This document shows positions 1 to 8,170 of a stretch of DNA of 64,000 bases, in pieces. The stretch is taken from assembly GCF_036248255.1 (NCBI RefSeq), contig NZ_CP109178.1, positions 6,014,001 through 6,078,000 of the forward strand, written 5' to 3'. Source of the DNA: Streptomyces sp. NBC_01717. GTDB taxonomy: Bacteria; Actinomycetota; Actinomycetes; Streptomycetales; Streptomycetaceae. The notes beneath the pieces are model-generated. The model was not told the DNA's origin and did not search any database. It was given only the letters and a program-made list of their open reading frames with translations. The translations under genes and the position numbers were made by a program. Position 1 is the stretch's first letter. Each line of letters starts with the position of its first letter.

Positions 1-791
1 GTGCCCTGGAGCTGGCCCGTCTCGCCCGCGACGCCGGGATAAAGCACGGTGTCGTCCAGGACAAGATCTTCCTGCCGGGTCTGCTGAAGCTGAAGCGCCT
101 CATCGACGGCGGCTTCTTCGGCGAGATCCTCTCCGTGCGCGGCGAGTTCGGCTACTGGGTCTTCGAGGGCGACTGGCAGGAGGCCCAGCGCCCGTCCTGG
201 AACTACCGGGCCGAGGACGGCGGCGGCATCGTCGTCGACATGTTCCCGCACTGGGAGTACGTACTCCACGAGCTGTTCGGCCAGGTCAAGACCGTCCAGG
301 CACACGTCCAGACGCACATCCCGCAGCGTTGGGACGAGCAGGGGAAGCCGTACGCCGCCACCGCCGACGACGCCGCCTACGGCATCTTCCAGCTGGCGAG
401 CGGCGCCGTCGCCCAGATCAACTCCTCCTGGGCCGTGCGCGTCAACCGCGACGAGCTCGTCGAGTTCCAGGTCGACGGAACCCACGGCTCCGCCGTCGCC
501 GGACTCCGTAACTGCCGCGTCCAGCATCGCTCGGCCACCCCCAAGCCGGTCTGGAACCCCGACCTCCCGGTCACCGAGCCGTTCCGCGACCAGTGGCAGG
601 AAGTCCCCGACAACGCCGTCTTCGACAACGGCTTCAAGGCCCAGTGGGAGCTCTTCCTGCGCCACATCGTGCTCGACGAGCCGTACACCTGGGACCTGAT
701 GGCCGGCGCCCGCGGCGTGCAGCTCGCCGAGCTCGGGCTCAAGTCCTCCGCCGAGGGCCGGCGCCTCGACGTACCGGAGCTGACGCTGTGA
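1..791 (+). CDS. Gfo/Idh/MocA-family oxidoreductase, 3' part
   Basis: The frame is open from base 3 and stops at 789-791, so about 262 C-terminal codons are visible and the N-terminal Rossmann GxGxxG lies upstream of the window. The segment GGGIVVDMFPHW (around 210-250) is the conserved substrate-side helix of Gfo/Idh/MocA sugar dehydrogenases, with the usual His. The family oxidises or epimerises sugars and inositols with NAD(P). The stop overlaps the GTG start of the next gene (GTGA), which indicates translational coupling. With the DUF993 and isomerase genes it forms a three-gene carbohydrate operon. The exact substrate cannot be read from the sequence. Confidence 0.88.
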   Translation, partial: ALELARLARDAGIKHGVVQDKIFLPGLLKLKRLIDGGFFGEILSVRGEFGYWVFEGDWQEAQRPSWNYRAEDGGGIVVDMFPHWEYVLHELFGQVKTVQAHVQTHIPQRWDEQGKPYAATADDAAYGIFQLASGAVAQINSSWAVRVNRDELVEFQVDGTHGSAVAGLRNCRVQHRSATPKPVWNPDLPVTEPFRDQWQEVPDNAVFDNGFKAQWELFLRHIVLDEPYTWDLMAGARGVQLAELGLKSSAEGRRLDVPELTL

Positions 792-1933
792 CGATCCACC
801 TCCCGCAGGGCCCGTACGAACCCCGCACCACCCCGCTCGACCTCGCTCCGGGCGGGTCACCGCTCGTCTCCCGTACGGTCTTCTCCGCCGCGCATGTCGT
901 CGCCGACCCGTACGCCGACGTCAGCCCCGACGGCCCCGCTGCCGTCGACTGGGACGCCACCCTCGCCTTCCGTCGCCACCTCTGGTCGCACGGCCTCGGT
1001 GTCGCCGAAGCCATGGACACCGCACAGCGCGGCATGGGCCTGGACTGGACGGGCGCCGCCGAACTGATCCGCCGCTCCGCCGCCGAGGCGAAGGCGGTCA
1101 GCGGCCGGATCGCCTGCGGCGTCGGCACCGACCAACTTCCCGCCGGCCCGGCCACGCTCGCCGAGGTGAAGGCCGCGTACGAGGAACAGCTCGCCCTGGT
1201 CGAGGAGAGCGGCGCCCAGGCCATCCTGATGGCGTCCCGCGCCCTCGCCGCCGCGGCGAACGGCCCCGAGGACTACCTGGAGACGTACGCACACCTGCTG
1301 CGCCAGGCCTCGGAGCCGGTCGTCCTGCACTGGCTCGGCCCGATGTTCGACCCGGGTCTGGAGGGCTACTGGGGTTCGACGGACCTCGACGCCGCCACCG
1401 ACACGTTCCTGAAGGTCATCGCGGAACACCCGGACAAGGTCGACGGCATCAAGATCTCGCTCCTCGACGCCGAGCGTGAGATCGACGTACGCCGCCACCT
1501 TCCCGGCGGTGTGCGCTGCTACACCGGCGACGACTTCAACTACCCCGAGCTGATCGCGGGCGACGACCGCGGCTTCAGCCACGCGCTGCTCGGCATCTTC
1601 GACCCGCTCGGTCCGCTGGCCGCCCACGCGGTGCGCGTCCTGGACACCGGGGACGTCCAAGGCTTCCGTGAACTCCTCGACCCGACGGTCGAGTTGTCCC
1701 GGCACCTCTTCCGGACGCCCACCCGCTTCTACAAGACGGGCGTGGTCTTCCTCGCCTGGCTGGCCGGCCACCAGGACCACTTCACGATGGTCGGCGGCCT
1801 CCAGTCCGCCCGCTCGCTGCCGCACCTGGCGAAGGCGTACGAACTCGCCGACCGGCTGGGCCTGTTCCCCGAGCCGGAGCTGGCCGAATCCCGGATGCGC
1901 GCCCTGCTCACGGTCAACGGAGGTGTCCGATGA
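788..1933 (+). CDS. Dihydrodipicolinate synthase-like (DUF993) protein
   Basis: 381 residues from a GTG that overlaps the upstream stop. The frame stays open further upstream, but in antisense-like composition, and the family begins near this GTG. The protein resembles the DUF993 branch of the DapA/NanA aldolase superfamily, (beta/alpha)8 enzymes that use a Schiff-base Lys. The segment VDGIKISLLDAE (about residues 217-228) holds a candidate Lys. The family recurs in Streptomyces beside MocA dehydrogenases and sugar isomerases and probably cleaves an oxidised sugar intermediate. The product itself has no characterised reaction that I can assign. The ATGA at its end overlaps the next gene. Confidence 0.85.
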   Translation: MTIHLPQGPYEPRTTPLDLAPGGSPLVSRTVFSAAHVVADPYADVSPDGPAAVDWDATLAFRRHLWSHGLGVAEAMDTAQRGMGLDWTGAAELIRRSAAEAKAVSGRIACGVGTDQLPAGPATLAEVKAAYEEQLALVEESGAQAILMASRALAAAANGPEDYLETYAHLLRQASEPVVLHWLGPMFDPGLEGYWGSTDLDAATDTFLKVIAEHPDKVDGIKISLLDAEREIDVRRHLPGGVRCYTGDDFNYPELIAGDDRGFSHALLGIFDPLGPLAAHAVRVLDTGDVQGFRELLDPTVELSRHLFRTPTRFYKTGVVFLAWLAGHQDHFTMVGGLQSARSLPHLAKAYELADRLGLFPEPELAESRMRALLTVNGGVR

Positions 1934-2760
1934 CGGACCTGTCGCGTCTGAGCATCAACCAGGAGACCATCAAGCAGTGGTCGCTGCCCGAGCTCACCGA
2001 GGGCTGCGTCAAGGCGGGTATCGACAAGGTCGGCCTGTGGCGTGCCCCTGTCCAGGAGTACGGAGTCGAGCGCACCGCCCAACTTCTCACCGACGCCGGG
2101 ATCTCCGTCACCAGCCTCTGCCGGGGCGGCTTCTTCACCGCACTCGACCCGGCCGAACGGGCCCGCGCCCTGGACGACAACCGGGCCGCGATCGACGAGG
2201 CGGCGGCCCTGTCCACCGACACCCTGGTCCTGGTCTCCGGCGGCCTCCCGGCGGGCAGCCGCGACCTCCACGGCGCCCGTGAACGCATCGCGGAAGCGCT
2301 CGCCGAGCTCGGCCCGTACGCGCAGGAGCAAGGCGTCCGCCTGGCGATCGAACCGCTGCACCCGATGTTCGCCTCGGACCGTTGCGTCGTCTCCACCCTG
2401 TCCCAGGCCCTGGACATCGCCGAGCGCTTCCCGGCGGAGCAGGTCGGCGTGGTCGTCGACACCTACCACATCTGGTGGGACGACCAGGCGGCCGCACAGA
2501 TCGCCCGGGCCGGTGCGGGCGGCCGTATCCACTCGTTCCAGCTGGCGGACTGGATCACCCCGCTCCCGGCGGGCGTACTGGTCGGACGGGGCCAACTCGG
2601 CGACGGAAGCATCGACTTCCGCGCATTCCGCGAGATGGTCGAGGCCACCGGCTTCACCGGGCCGATCGAGGTGGAGATCTTCAACGAGGGCCTGTGGGCG
2701 CGGGACGGCGCCGAAGTTCTCGCGGAGGTCGCGGCCCGGTACGTCGAGCACGCCTGCTGA
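1930..2760 (+). CDS. Sugar phosphate isomerase/epimerase (xylose-isomerase-like TIM barrel)
   Basis: 276 residues. Start ATG 1930 overlaps the previous stop by 4 bases and is preceded by GGAGGTGTCCG. The fold is shown by the TIM-barrel segments LAIEPLHPMF (Glu at a metal-binding position), VGVVVDTYHIWWD and PIEVEIFNEGLW, which carry the Glu/Asp/His/Glu metal ligands of the AP-endonuclease-2 superfamily (IolE, IolI, hydroxypyruvate isomerase). As the last gene of the operon it presumably isomerises the keto-sugar made by the MocA dehydrogenase. A strong hairpin about 145 bases downstream ends the unit. Confidence 0.87.
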   Translation: MTDLSRLSINQETIKQWSLPELTEGCVKAGIDKVGLWRAPVQEYGVERTAQLLTDAGISVTSLCRGGFFTALDPAERARALDDNRAAIDEAAALSTDTLVLVSGGLPAGSRDLHGARERIAEALAELGPYAQEQGVRLAIEPLHPMFASDRCVVSTLSQALDIAERFPAEQVGVVVDTYHIWWDDQAAAQIARAGAGGRIHSFQLADWITPLPAGVLVGRGQLGDGSIDFRAFREMVEATGFTGPIEVEIFNEGLWARDGAEVLAEVAARYVEHAC

Positions 2761-2904
2761 GAGCGGGTGCGAGGCGGCCGGGCAAAGAGATCGCAAAGGC
2801 GTGCAACCCTTCGGTGGCCTGCCGGGTCGTATCTTGCGTCGGGCGCTTCCGGGGAGGGATCCGGGGGGATCGGGAAGCCCTGATGAGGGTGGGGGAAAGC
2901 GAGA

Positions 2905-2929
2905 GGGGCCCGGTCTTGGACCGGGCCCC
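2905..2929 (+). terminator. Rho-independent-type hairpin after carbohydrate operon
   Basis: Perfect 11-bp inverted repeat (2905-2915 with 2919-2929) around a TTG loop, followed by ATTTCGCTTT. It sits between the operon ending at 2760 and the convergent transglycosylase gene ending at 3030, so it can serve both strands. The stretch 2761-2904 holds no convincing gene. Confidence 0.75.
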
Positions 2930-3029
2930 ATTTCGCTTTACCGGGCCTGTTTCGCCGGCCTCCGGCAACCGGCCGGCCTGGACCGGGGCGGTTCGGCAGC
3001 CGTCGTGGGCCGTCTTCGGCGCCGGCTGA

Positions 3030-3497
3030 TCAGTAGGCCGAGTTGACGTTGTCGATCGAGCCGTAGCGGTGGGCCGCGTAGTTGCAGGCGGCGGTGATGT
3101 TGGCGACCGGGTCGTAGATGTTCCACGAGGTGCCGGGGACGTGGTACGTCTTGAAGGTCGGATCGATGACCTGGAGCAGGCCCTTGGACGGTATGCCCTT
3201 GGCGGCGTTGGAGTCCCAGTTGTTGATGGCGTTGGGGTTGCCGCTCGACTCGCGCATCAGGTTGCGGTAGATGCCGTTGTAGGAGCCCGGGATGCCCTTG
3301 GCGTGCATGATCTCCAGCGACTGGTTGATCCAGGTGCTGACGTTGCCGGTGGACTGGGCGGGGGTGGCTGCCGAGGCGGCCGGAGCACCGGCGACGGTGC
3401 AGGCGGCGATCGCGGTACCGGCGGTGACCATGCCCAGCGTGATCTTCTTGATCTGGGTCATGTGAGCGAACTTCTTGGACATCGCGGGGATCTGCAT
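3030..3497 (-). CDS. Secreted transglycosylase SLT-domain protein
   Basis: 155 residues. Start ATG at 3497 has GGGAGAGG eight bases upstream; a second Met at residue 6 is less well placed. Residues 1-44 form a long Sec signal peptide (basic MSKKFAHMTQIKK, hydrophobic core, cleavage near AAS-AATP). The mature part carries the lysozyme-like SLT fold: LMRESSGNPNAINNWDSNA (catalytic Glu in RES), GLLQVIDPTF and a C-terminal CNYAAHRYGS. Such small exported lysozyme-like proteins cleave the glycan strands of peptidoglycan and are common in Streptomyces. It has its own unusually AT-rich upstream region, divergent from recD2. Confidence 0.9.
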   Translation of the reverse strand: MQIPAMSKKFAHMTQIKKITLGMVTAGTAIAACTVAGAPAASAATPAQSTGNVSTWINQSLEIMHAKGIPGSYNGIYRNLMRESSGNPNAINNWDSNAAKGIPSKGLLQVIDPTFKTYHVPGTSWNIYDPVANITAACNYAAHRYGSIDNVNSAY

Positions 3498-3939
3498 CGG
3501 AATTACCTCTCCCGTGGGGATGCCAAGAATTGTTAAGCGAGTTCAAACTTCCGGTCAATGACCCTCTTTACTATCTGAATACGTACAGGGATTGGGTAAC
3601 AGTGGACAAAATCGCCGCAAACAGGCCATGAAGCGCGATCTTTGTCCTACTAAGTCGCATCATGGTGACGCGCATCATATCGCCCACATCACACGACAGA
3701 AGTATCAAATCGTCCTAAAACGGACATGGGTATATCGCCCCTGAACCACACAAAGAAACCCCGCTATTCGCCCCGCGTAATGAATGGAAACGGGGAGTAA
3801 TGAAAGTCGGTCGGCCTATTCGGAGTGACCGGGGGGAGCGCGCGCGGGACGCAGGGGCGCGCGACTGGCGGCGCGGGGAGGGGCCCGAAGCCGGTGACTG
3901 CGCGTGTGGAGTGTCGGTGGCGCCCGATACCGTCGGCTC
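3498..3939. promoter_or_regulatory. AT-rich divergent intergenic region
   Basis: 442 bases between divergent genes. By my count 3541-3780 is only about half G+C, far below the surrounding coding DNA. No ORF with codon bias is present. It must contain the promoters of the transglycosylase gene (minus) and recD2 (plus). A long 5' leader or riboswitch for the cell-wall hydrolase is possible, since several Streptomyces hydrolases are under c-di-AMP riboswitch control, but I could not match that consensus by eye. Confidence 0.5.
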
Positions 3940-6240
3940 ATGTCCAACATGGCCGTCCTCGAAGGGGTCCTGGAGCGGATCACCTATGCCAACGAGGAGA
4001 ACGGGTACACGGTCGCCCGCGTCGACACGGGTCGGGGCGGCGGTGATCTCCTCACGGTGGTCGGCTCGCTGCTCGGCGCGCAGGTCGGGGAATCGCTGCG
4101 GATGGAGGGGCGCTGGGGTTCGCACTCCCAGTACGGCAAGCAGTTCACGGTGGAGAACTACACGACCGTGCTGCCCGCCACGATCCAGGGCATCCGCCGC
4201 TATCTCGGCTCCGGGCTGATCAAGGGCATCGGCCCGGTGATGGCCGACCGGATCACCACCCACTTCGGCGTCGACACGCTCGACATCATCGAGCAGCAGC
4301 CGAAGCGTCTCGTCGAGGTCCCCGGGCTCGGGCCGAAGCGGACGAAGATGATCGCCGCCGCCTGGGAGGAACAGAAGGCGATCAAGGAGGTCATGGTCTT
4401 CCTCCAGGGTGTCGGTGTCTCGACGTCCATCGCCGTCCGCATCTACAAGAAGTACGAGGACGCGTCGATCTCCGTCGTGAAGAACCAGCCCTACCGGCTG
4501 GCCGCCGACGTCTGGGGCATCGGCTTCCTCACCGCCGACAAGATCGCGCAGGCGGTAGGTATCCCGCACGACAGCCCGGAGCGGGTCAAGGCCGGTCTGC
4601 AGTACGCGCTGTCGCAATCCACCGACCAGGGTCACTGCTTCCTCCCGGAGGAGCGGCTGATCGCCGACGCGGTCAAGCTGCTCCAGGTCGATACGGGGCT
4701 GGTCATCGAGTGCCTCGCCGAACTGGCCGAGGATCCGGAGGGGGTTGTACGGGAGAAGGTGCCGTCGCCCGAGGGAGGCGAGCCGATCACCGCCATCTAC
4801 CTCGTACCGTTTCACCGTGCCGAGGTCGCCCTCGCCGCCCAGGTGCAGCGGCTGCTGCGGACGCCCGAGGACCGGATGCCCGCCTTCCAGGACGTGGACT
4901 GGGGCAAGGCGCTGACGTGGCTGGCGGGCCGTACAGGGGCGACGCTCGCCCCCGAGCAGGAGGCCGCCGTCCGGCTCGCGCTCAGCCGGAAGGTGGCCGT
5001 GCTGACCGGCGGACCCGGCTGCGGGAAGTCGTTCACCGTCCGCTCCATCGTCGAGCTGGCCCGTGCCAAACGCGCAAAGGTCGTTCTGGCCGCGCCCACC
5101 GGGCGGGCGGCGAAGCGGCTGTCCGAGCTGACCGGGGCCGAGGCGTCCACCGTGCACCGGCTGCTGGAGCTCAAGCCGGGCGGGGACGCGGCTTATGACC
5201 GGGACCGTCCGCTGGACGCCGACCTGGTCGTCGTCGACGAGGCGTCGATGCTCGATCTGCTGCTGGCCAACAAGCTACTGAAGGCCGTGGCACCCGGTGC
5301 CCATCTGCTGCTCGTCGGAGACGTCGACCAGCTGCCGTCGGTCGGCGCGGGGGAGGTGCTGCGCGATCTGCTCGCCGAGGGCGGCCCTGTCCCGGCGGTC
5401 CGGCTGACGACGATCTTCCGCCAGGCCCAGAAGTCCGGCGTCGTCACCAACGCGCACCGGATCAACTCCGGAGTGCCGCCCCTCACCCAGGGCCTCGACG
5501 ACTTCTTCCTCTTCGTCGAGGACGAGACGGAGGACGCGGGCGTGCTCGCGGTGGACGTCGCGGCGCGCCGTATCCCGGCGAGATTCGGCCTCGACCCCAG
5601 GCGCGACGTGCAGGTCCTCGCGCCCATGCACCGCGGCCCGGCCGGTGCCGGCCACCTCAACGGCCTGCTGCAACAGGTCATCACCCCGGGCCGCCCCGAT
5701 CTGCCCGAGAAGCGGTTCGGAGGCCGGGTCTTCCGTGTCGGCGACAAGGTGACCCAAATCCGCAACAATTATGACAAAGGGGAGAACGGCGTCTTCAACG
5801 GCACGGTCGGCGTCGTCACCTCGCTCGACCTGGACGAGCAGAAACTGACGGTCCTGACGGACGAGGACGAGGAGATTCCGTACGACTTCGACGAGTTGGA
5901 CGAGCTGGCCCATGCGTACGCGATGACGATTCACCGCTCCCAGGGCAGCGAGTACCCGGCCGTCGTCGTCCCCGTCACCAAGAGCGCCTGGATGATGCTC
6001 CAGCGAAACCTGCTGTACACGGCTGTGACGAGGGCCAAGAAGCTCGTCGTGCTGGTCGGCTCACGGCAGGCGATCGGCCAGGCGGTCCGGACAGTTTCCG
6101 CAGGCAGACGCTGTACGGCGCTGGATCACCGGTTGCGCGGAGGGTCCGGCGGAGGATCCCCGGAAAAAATGATCGATCAAATCGGTGGGAAACATCACGG
6201 AGGCCTTCCGGAACCGGAGTCAAGGGGGCAGGATGAGTAA
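3940..6240 (+). CDS. recD2: ATP-dependent RecD2-like SF1 DNA helicase
   Basis: 766 residues from ATG 3940; the frame extends to 3904 but the family starts at MAVLEGVLERITY or just before it. N-terminal OB/HhH region: tandem helix-hairpin-helix segments such as LGSGLIKGIGPVMADRI and LVEVPGLGPKRTKMI. Helicase motifs: Walker A GGPGCGKSFT with Lys363, APTGRAAKRL (Ia), VVVDEASMLD (II), LVGDVDQLPSVGAGE (III), and C-terminal AYAMTIHRSQGSEYPAVV and YTAVTRAKK (V/VI). RecD2 is a 5'-3' helicase for replication and repair outside RecBCD. No strong Shine-Dalgarno is visible. It is followed by gltA in the same direction after 129 bases. Confidence 0.93.
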   Translation: MSNMAVLEGVLERITYANEENGYTVARVDTGRGGGDLLTVVGSLLGAQVGESLRMEGRWGSHSQYGKQFTVENYTTVLPATIQGIRRYLGSGLIKGIGPVMADRITTHFGVDTLDIIEQQPKRLVEVPGLGPKRTKMIAAAWEEQKAIKEVMVFLQGVGVSTSIAVRIYKKYEDASISVVKNQPYRLAADVWGIGFLTADKIAQAVGIPHDSPERVKAGLQYALSQSTDQGHCFLPEERLIADAVKLLQVDTGLVIECLAELAEDPEGVVREKVPSPEGGEPITAIYLVPFHRAEVALAAQVQRLLRTPEDRMPAFQDVDWGKALTWLAGRTGATLAPEQEAAVRLALSRKVAVLTGGPGCGKSFTVRSIVELARAKRAKVVLAAPTGRAAKRLSELTGAEASTVHRLLELKPGGDAAYDRDRPLDADLVVVDEASMLDLLLANKLLKAVAPGAHLLLVGDVDQLPSVGAGEVLRDLLAEGGPVPAVRLTTIFRQAQKSGVVTNAHRINSGVPPLTQGLDDFFLFVEDETEDAGVLAVDVAARRIPARFGLDPRRDVQVLAPMHRGPAGAGHLNGLLQQVITPGRPDLPEKRFGGRVFRVGDKVTQIRNNYDKGENGVFNGTVGVVTSLDLDEQKLTVLTDEDEEIPYDFDELDELAHAYAMTIHRSQGSEYPAVVVPVTKSAWMMLQRNLLYTAVTRAKKLVVLVGSRQAIGQAVRTVSAGRRCTALDHRLRGGSGGGSPEKMIDQIGGKHHGGLPEPESRGQDE

Positions 6241-6369
6241 GTTCGCGGCACTGAGTGCCGTGAGTAGGTCCAATGGACGACCCCGAGTGCACTCTCCTGA
6301 GCCAAATGGGGGAGGGTGGAGACAGTCAGGGAACCTCGAAGAAGAGGCACTACGTCGGTGAGGGATGAC

Positions 6370-7659
6370 GTGAGCGACAACTCTGTAGTACTGCGGTACG
6401 GCGATGACGAGTACACCTACCCGGTGATCGACAGCACCGTCGGCGACAAGGGCTTCGACATCGGGAAGCTCCGTGCAAATACCGGCCTGGTGACGCTGGA
6501 CAGCGGATACGGCAACACCGCCGCATATAAATCCGCCATCACCTATCTCGACGGTGAGCAGGGCATCCTGCGGTACCGCGGCTATCCCATCGAGCAGCTC
6601 GCCGAGCACTCGTCGTTCCTCGAGGTCGCGTACACGCTCATCAACGGTGAGCTTCCCAAGGTCGACGAGCTGTCGACCTTCAAGAACGAGATCACCCAGC
6701 ACACGCTGCTGCACGAGGACGTCAAGCGGTTCTTCGACGGCTTCCCGCGCGACGCCCACCCGATGGCCATGCTGTCCTCGGTCGTCAGCGCGCTGTCCAC
6801 GTTCTACCAGGACAGCCACAACCCGTTCGACGAGGAGCAGCGTCACCTCTCGACGATCCGTCTGCTGGCCAAGCTGCCGACGATCGCCGCGTACGCGTAC
6901 AAGAAGTCGATCGGGCACCCCTTCGTCTACCCGCGCAACGACCTCGGGTACGTCGAGAACTTCCTGCGCATGACCTTCTCGGTCCCCGCCCAGGAGTACG
7001 AGCTGGACCCGGTCGTCGTCTCCGCGCTCGACAAGCTGCTCATCCTGCACGCGGACCACGAGCAGAACTGTTCGACCTCCACCGTGCGCCTGGTCGGCTC
7101 CTCGCAGGCGAACATGTTCGCCTCGATCTCCGCCGGTATCTCGGCGCTGTGGGGCCCGCTGCACGGTGGCGCCAACCAGTCGGTGCTGGAGATGCTCGAG
7201 GGCATCCAGGCCAACGGCGGCGATGTCGACTCCTTCATCCGCAAGGTGAAGAACAAGGAGGACGGCGTCCGGCTGATGGGCTTCGGCCACCGCGTCTACA
7301 AGTCCTTCGACCCGCGCGCCAAGATCATCAAGGCCGCGGCCCACGACGTGCTGTCGGCGCTCGGCAAGTCCGACGAGCTGCTCGACATCGCGCTCAAGCT
7401 GGAGGAGCACGCGCTCTCCGACGAGTACTTCGTCTCGCGCAACCTCTACCCCAACGTGGACTTCTACACCGGTCTGATCTACCGGGCCATGGGCTTCCCG
7501 ACCGAGATGTTCACCGTGCTCTTCGCGCTCGGCCGGCTCCCCGGCTGGATCGCCCAGTGGCACGAGATGATCAAGGAGCCGGGTTCCCGCATCGGCCGCC
7601 CGCGCCAGATCTACACCGGCGAGGTCCTGCGCGACTTCGTCCCGGTCGAGGGTCGCTGA
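6370..7659 (+). CDS. gltA: Citrate synthase
   Basis: 429 residues, the normal length for actinobacterial type II citrate synthase. GTG 6370 is preferred over GTG 6358 and ATG 6316 because GAGGGATGAC lies just upstream and the family begins SDNSVVLRYGD. It condenses oxaloacetate and acetyl-CoA to citrate, the entry step of the TCA cycle. Catalytic residues are all present: His265 in GPLHGGAN, His307 in GFGHRVYK and Asp364 in NVDFYTG. It appears to be monocistronic. Confidence 0.97.
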   Translation: MSDNSVVLRYGDDEYTYPVIDSTVGDKGFDIGKLRANTGLVTLDSGYGNTAAYKSAITYLDGEQGILRYRGYPIEQLAEHSSFLEVAYTLINGELPKVDELSTFKNEITQHTLLHEDVKRFFDGFPRDAHPMAMLSSVVSALSTFYQDSHNPFDEEQRHLSTIRLLAKLPTIAAYAYKKSIGHPFVYPRNDLGYVENFLRMTFSVPAQEYELDPVVVSALDKLLILHADHEQNCSTSTVRLVGSSQANMFASISAGISALWGPLHGGANQSVLEMLEGIQANGGDVDSFIRKVKNKEDGVRLMGFGHRVYKSFDPRAKIIKAAAHDVLSALGKSDELLDIALKLEEHALSDEYFVSRNLYPNVDFYTGLIYRAMGFPTEMFTVLFALGRLPGWIAQWHEMIKEPGSRIGRPRQIYTGEVLRDFVPVEGR

Positions 7660-8170
7660 GCTACGTAGCGCCCCCAGAACCACCCCGGCCTCGGCGGCCG
7701 GCTGCCTTCGCCCCGCGTACCGCGCTTCGCACAGAGCGCGGTGTCCGGGGCGATTTGCTTGCCCGGGCCCGCGAGCCTGCCCCGGTCCGGCGGGCATCCG
7801 TACAGAATGCGAGAAGCGCCCCGCCATCGATCCCCCCACGGGTCGACAGCGAGGCGCTTCCCATATCCCGGAGCGGATTCCCCCCACGGGATCCGGCCGG
7901 GCGTCTGCGGGAGCCGAAGCTCCTGGGTGTTCCTCGTCGTACCACTGCGCTGTACCGCTGTTTCTCATGGCGGTCCGCCGGGGTACGTACGCACGGGAGG
8001 GCCGCTCAAAGCTCCCCGGTGCACGTGCCCCGGCCAACGCTTGCCTGAAGCGTCCCCCAAGACGCTTCGCCGGACGTCCCCCAAGACATCCTTGGCATCG
8101 CACTCTAAGACTCTCGAACCTGCTGAATGGTTACCCCAAAACCAATGTGATCTAAATCTCTTTGTGGAAA
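7660..8170. other. Convergent intergenic region gltA/copA with hairpins
   Basis: 511 bases without a believable gene. Visible structures are an 8-bp inverted repeat (7813-7820 with 7853-7860), a direct repeat of TCCCCCCACGGG at about 7831 and 7880, and two 24-bp-spaced copies of CGTCCCCCAAGAC (8051-8063 and 8075-8087). They probably act as terminators for the two converging transcripts. Short ORFs here lack ribosome-binding sites and codon bias. Confidence 0.5.
8047..8068 (-). terminator. Hairpin downstream of copA
   Basis: GAAGCGTC (8047-8054) pairs perfectly with GACGCTTC (8061-8068) across a CCCCAA loop, about 100 bases beyond the copA stop. There is no U tract, so termination activity is inferred. 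Confidence 0.4.

Noticed and set aside
7813..8087. Repeats between gltA and copA as a CRISPR or mobile element
   Set aside because: Only two copies of 12-13 bases each, no spacer regularity and no cas or transposase gene; they fit terminator structures.
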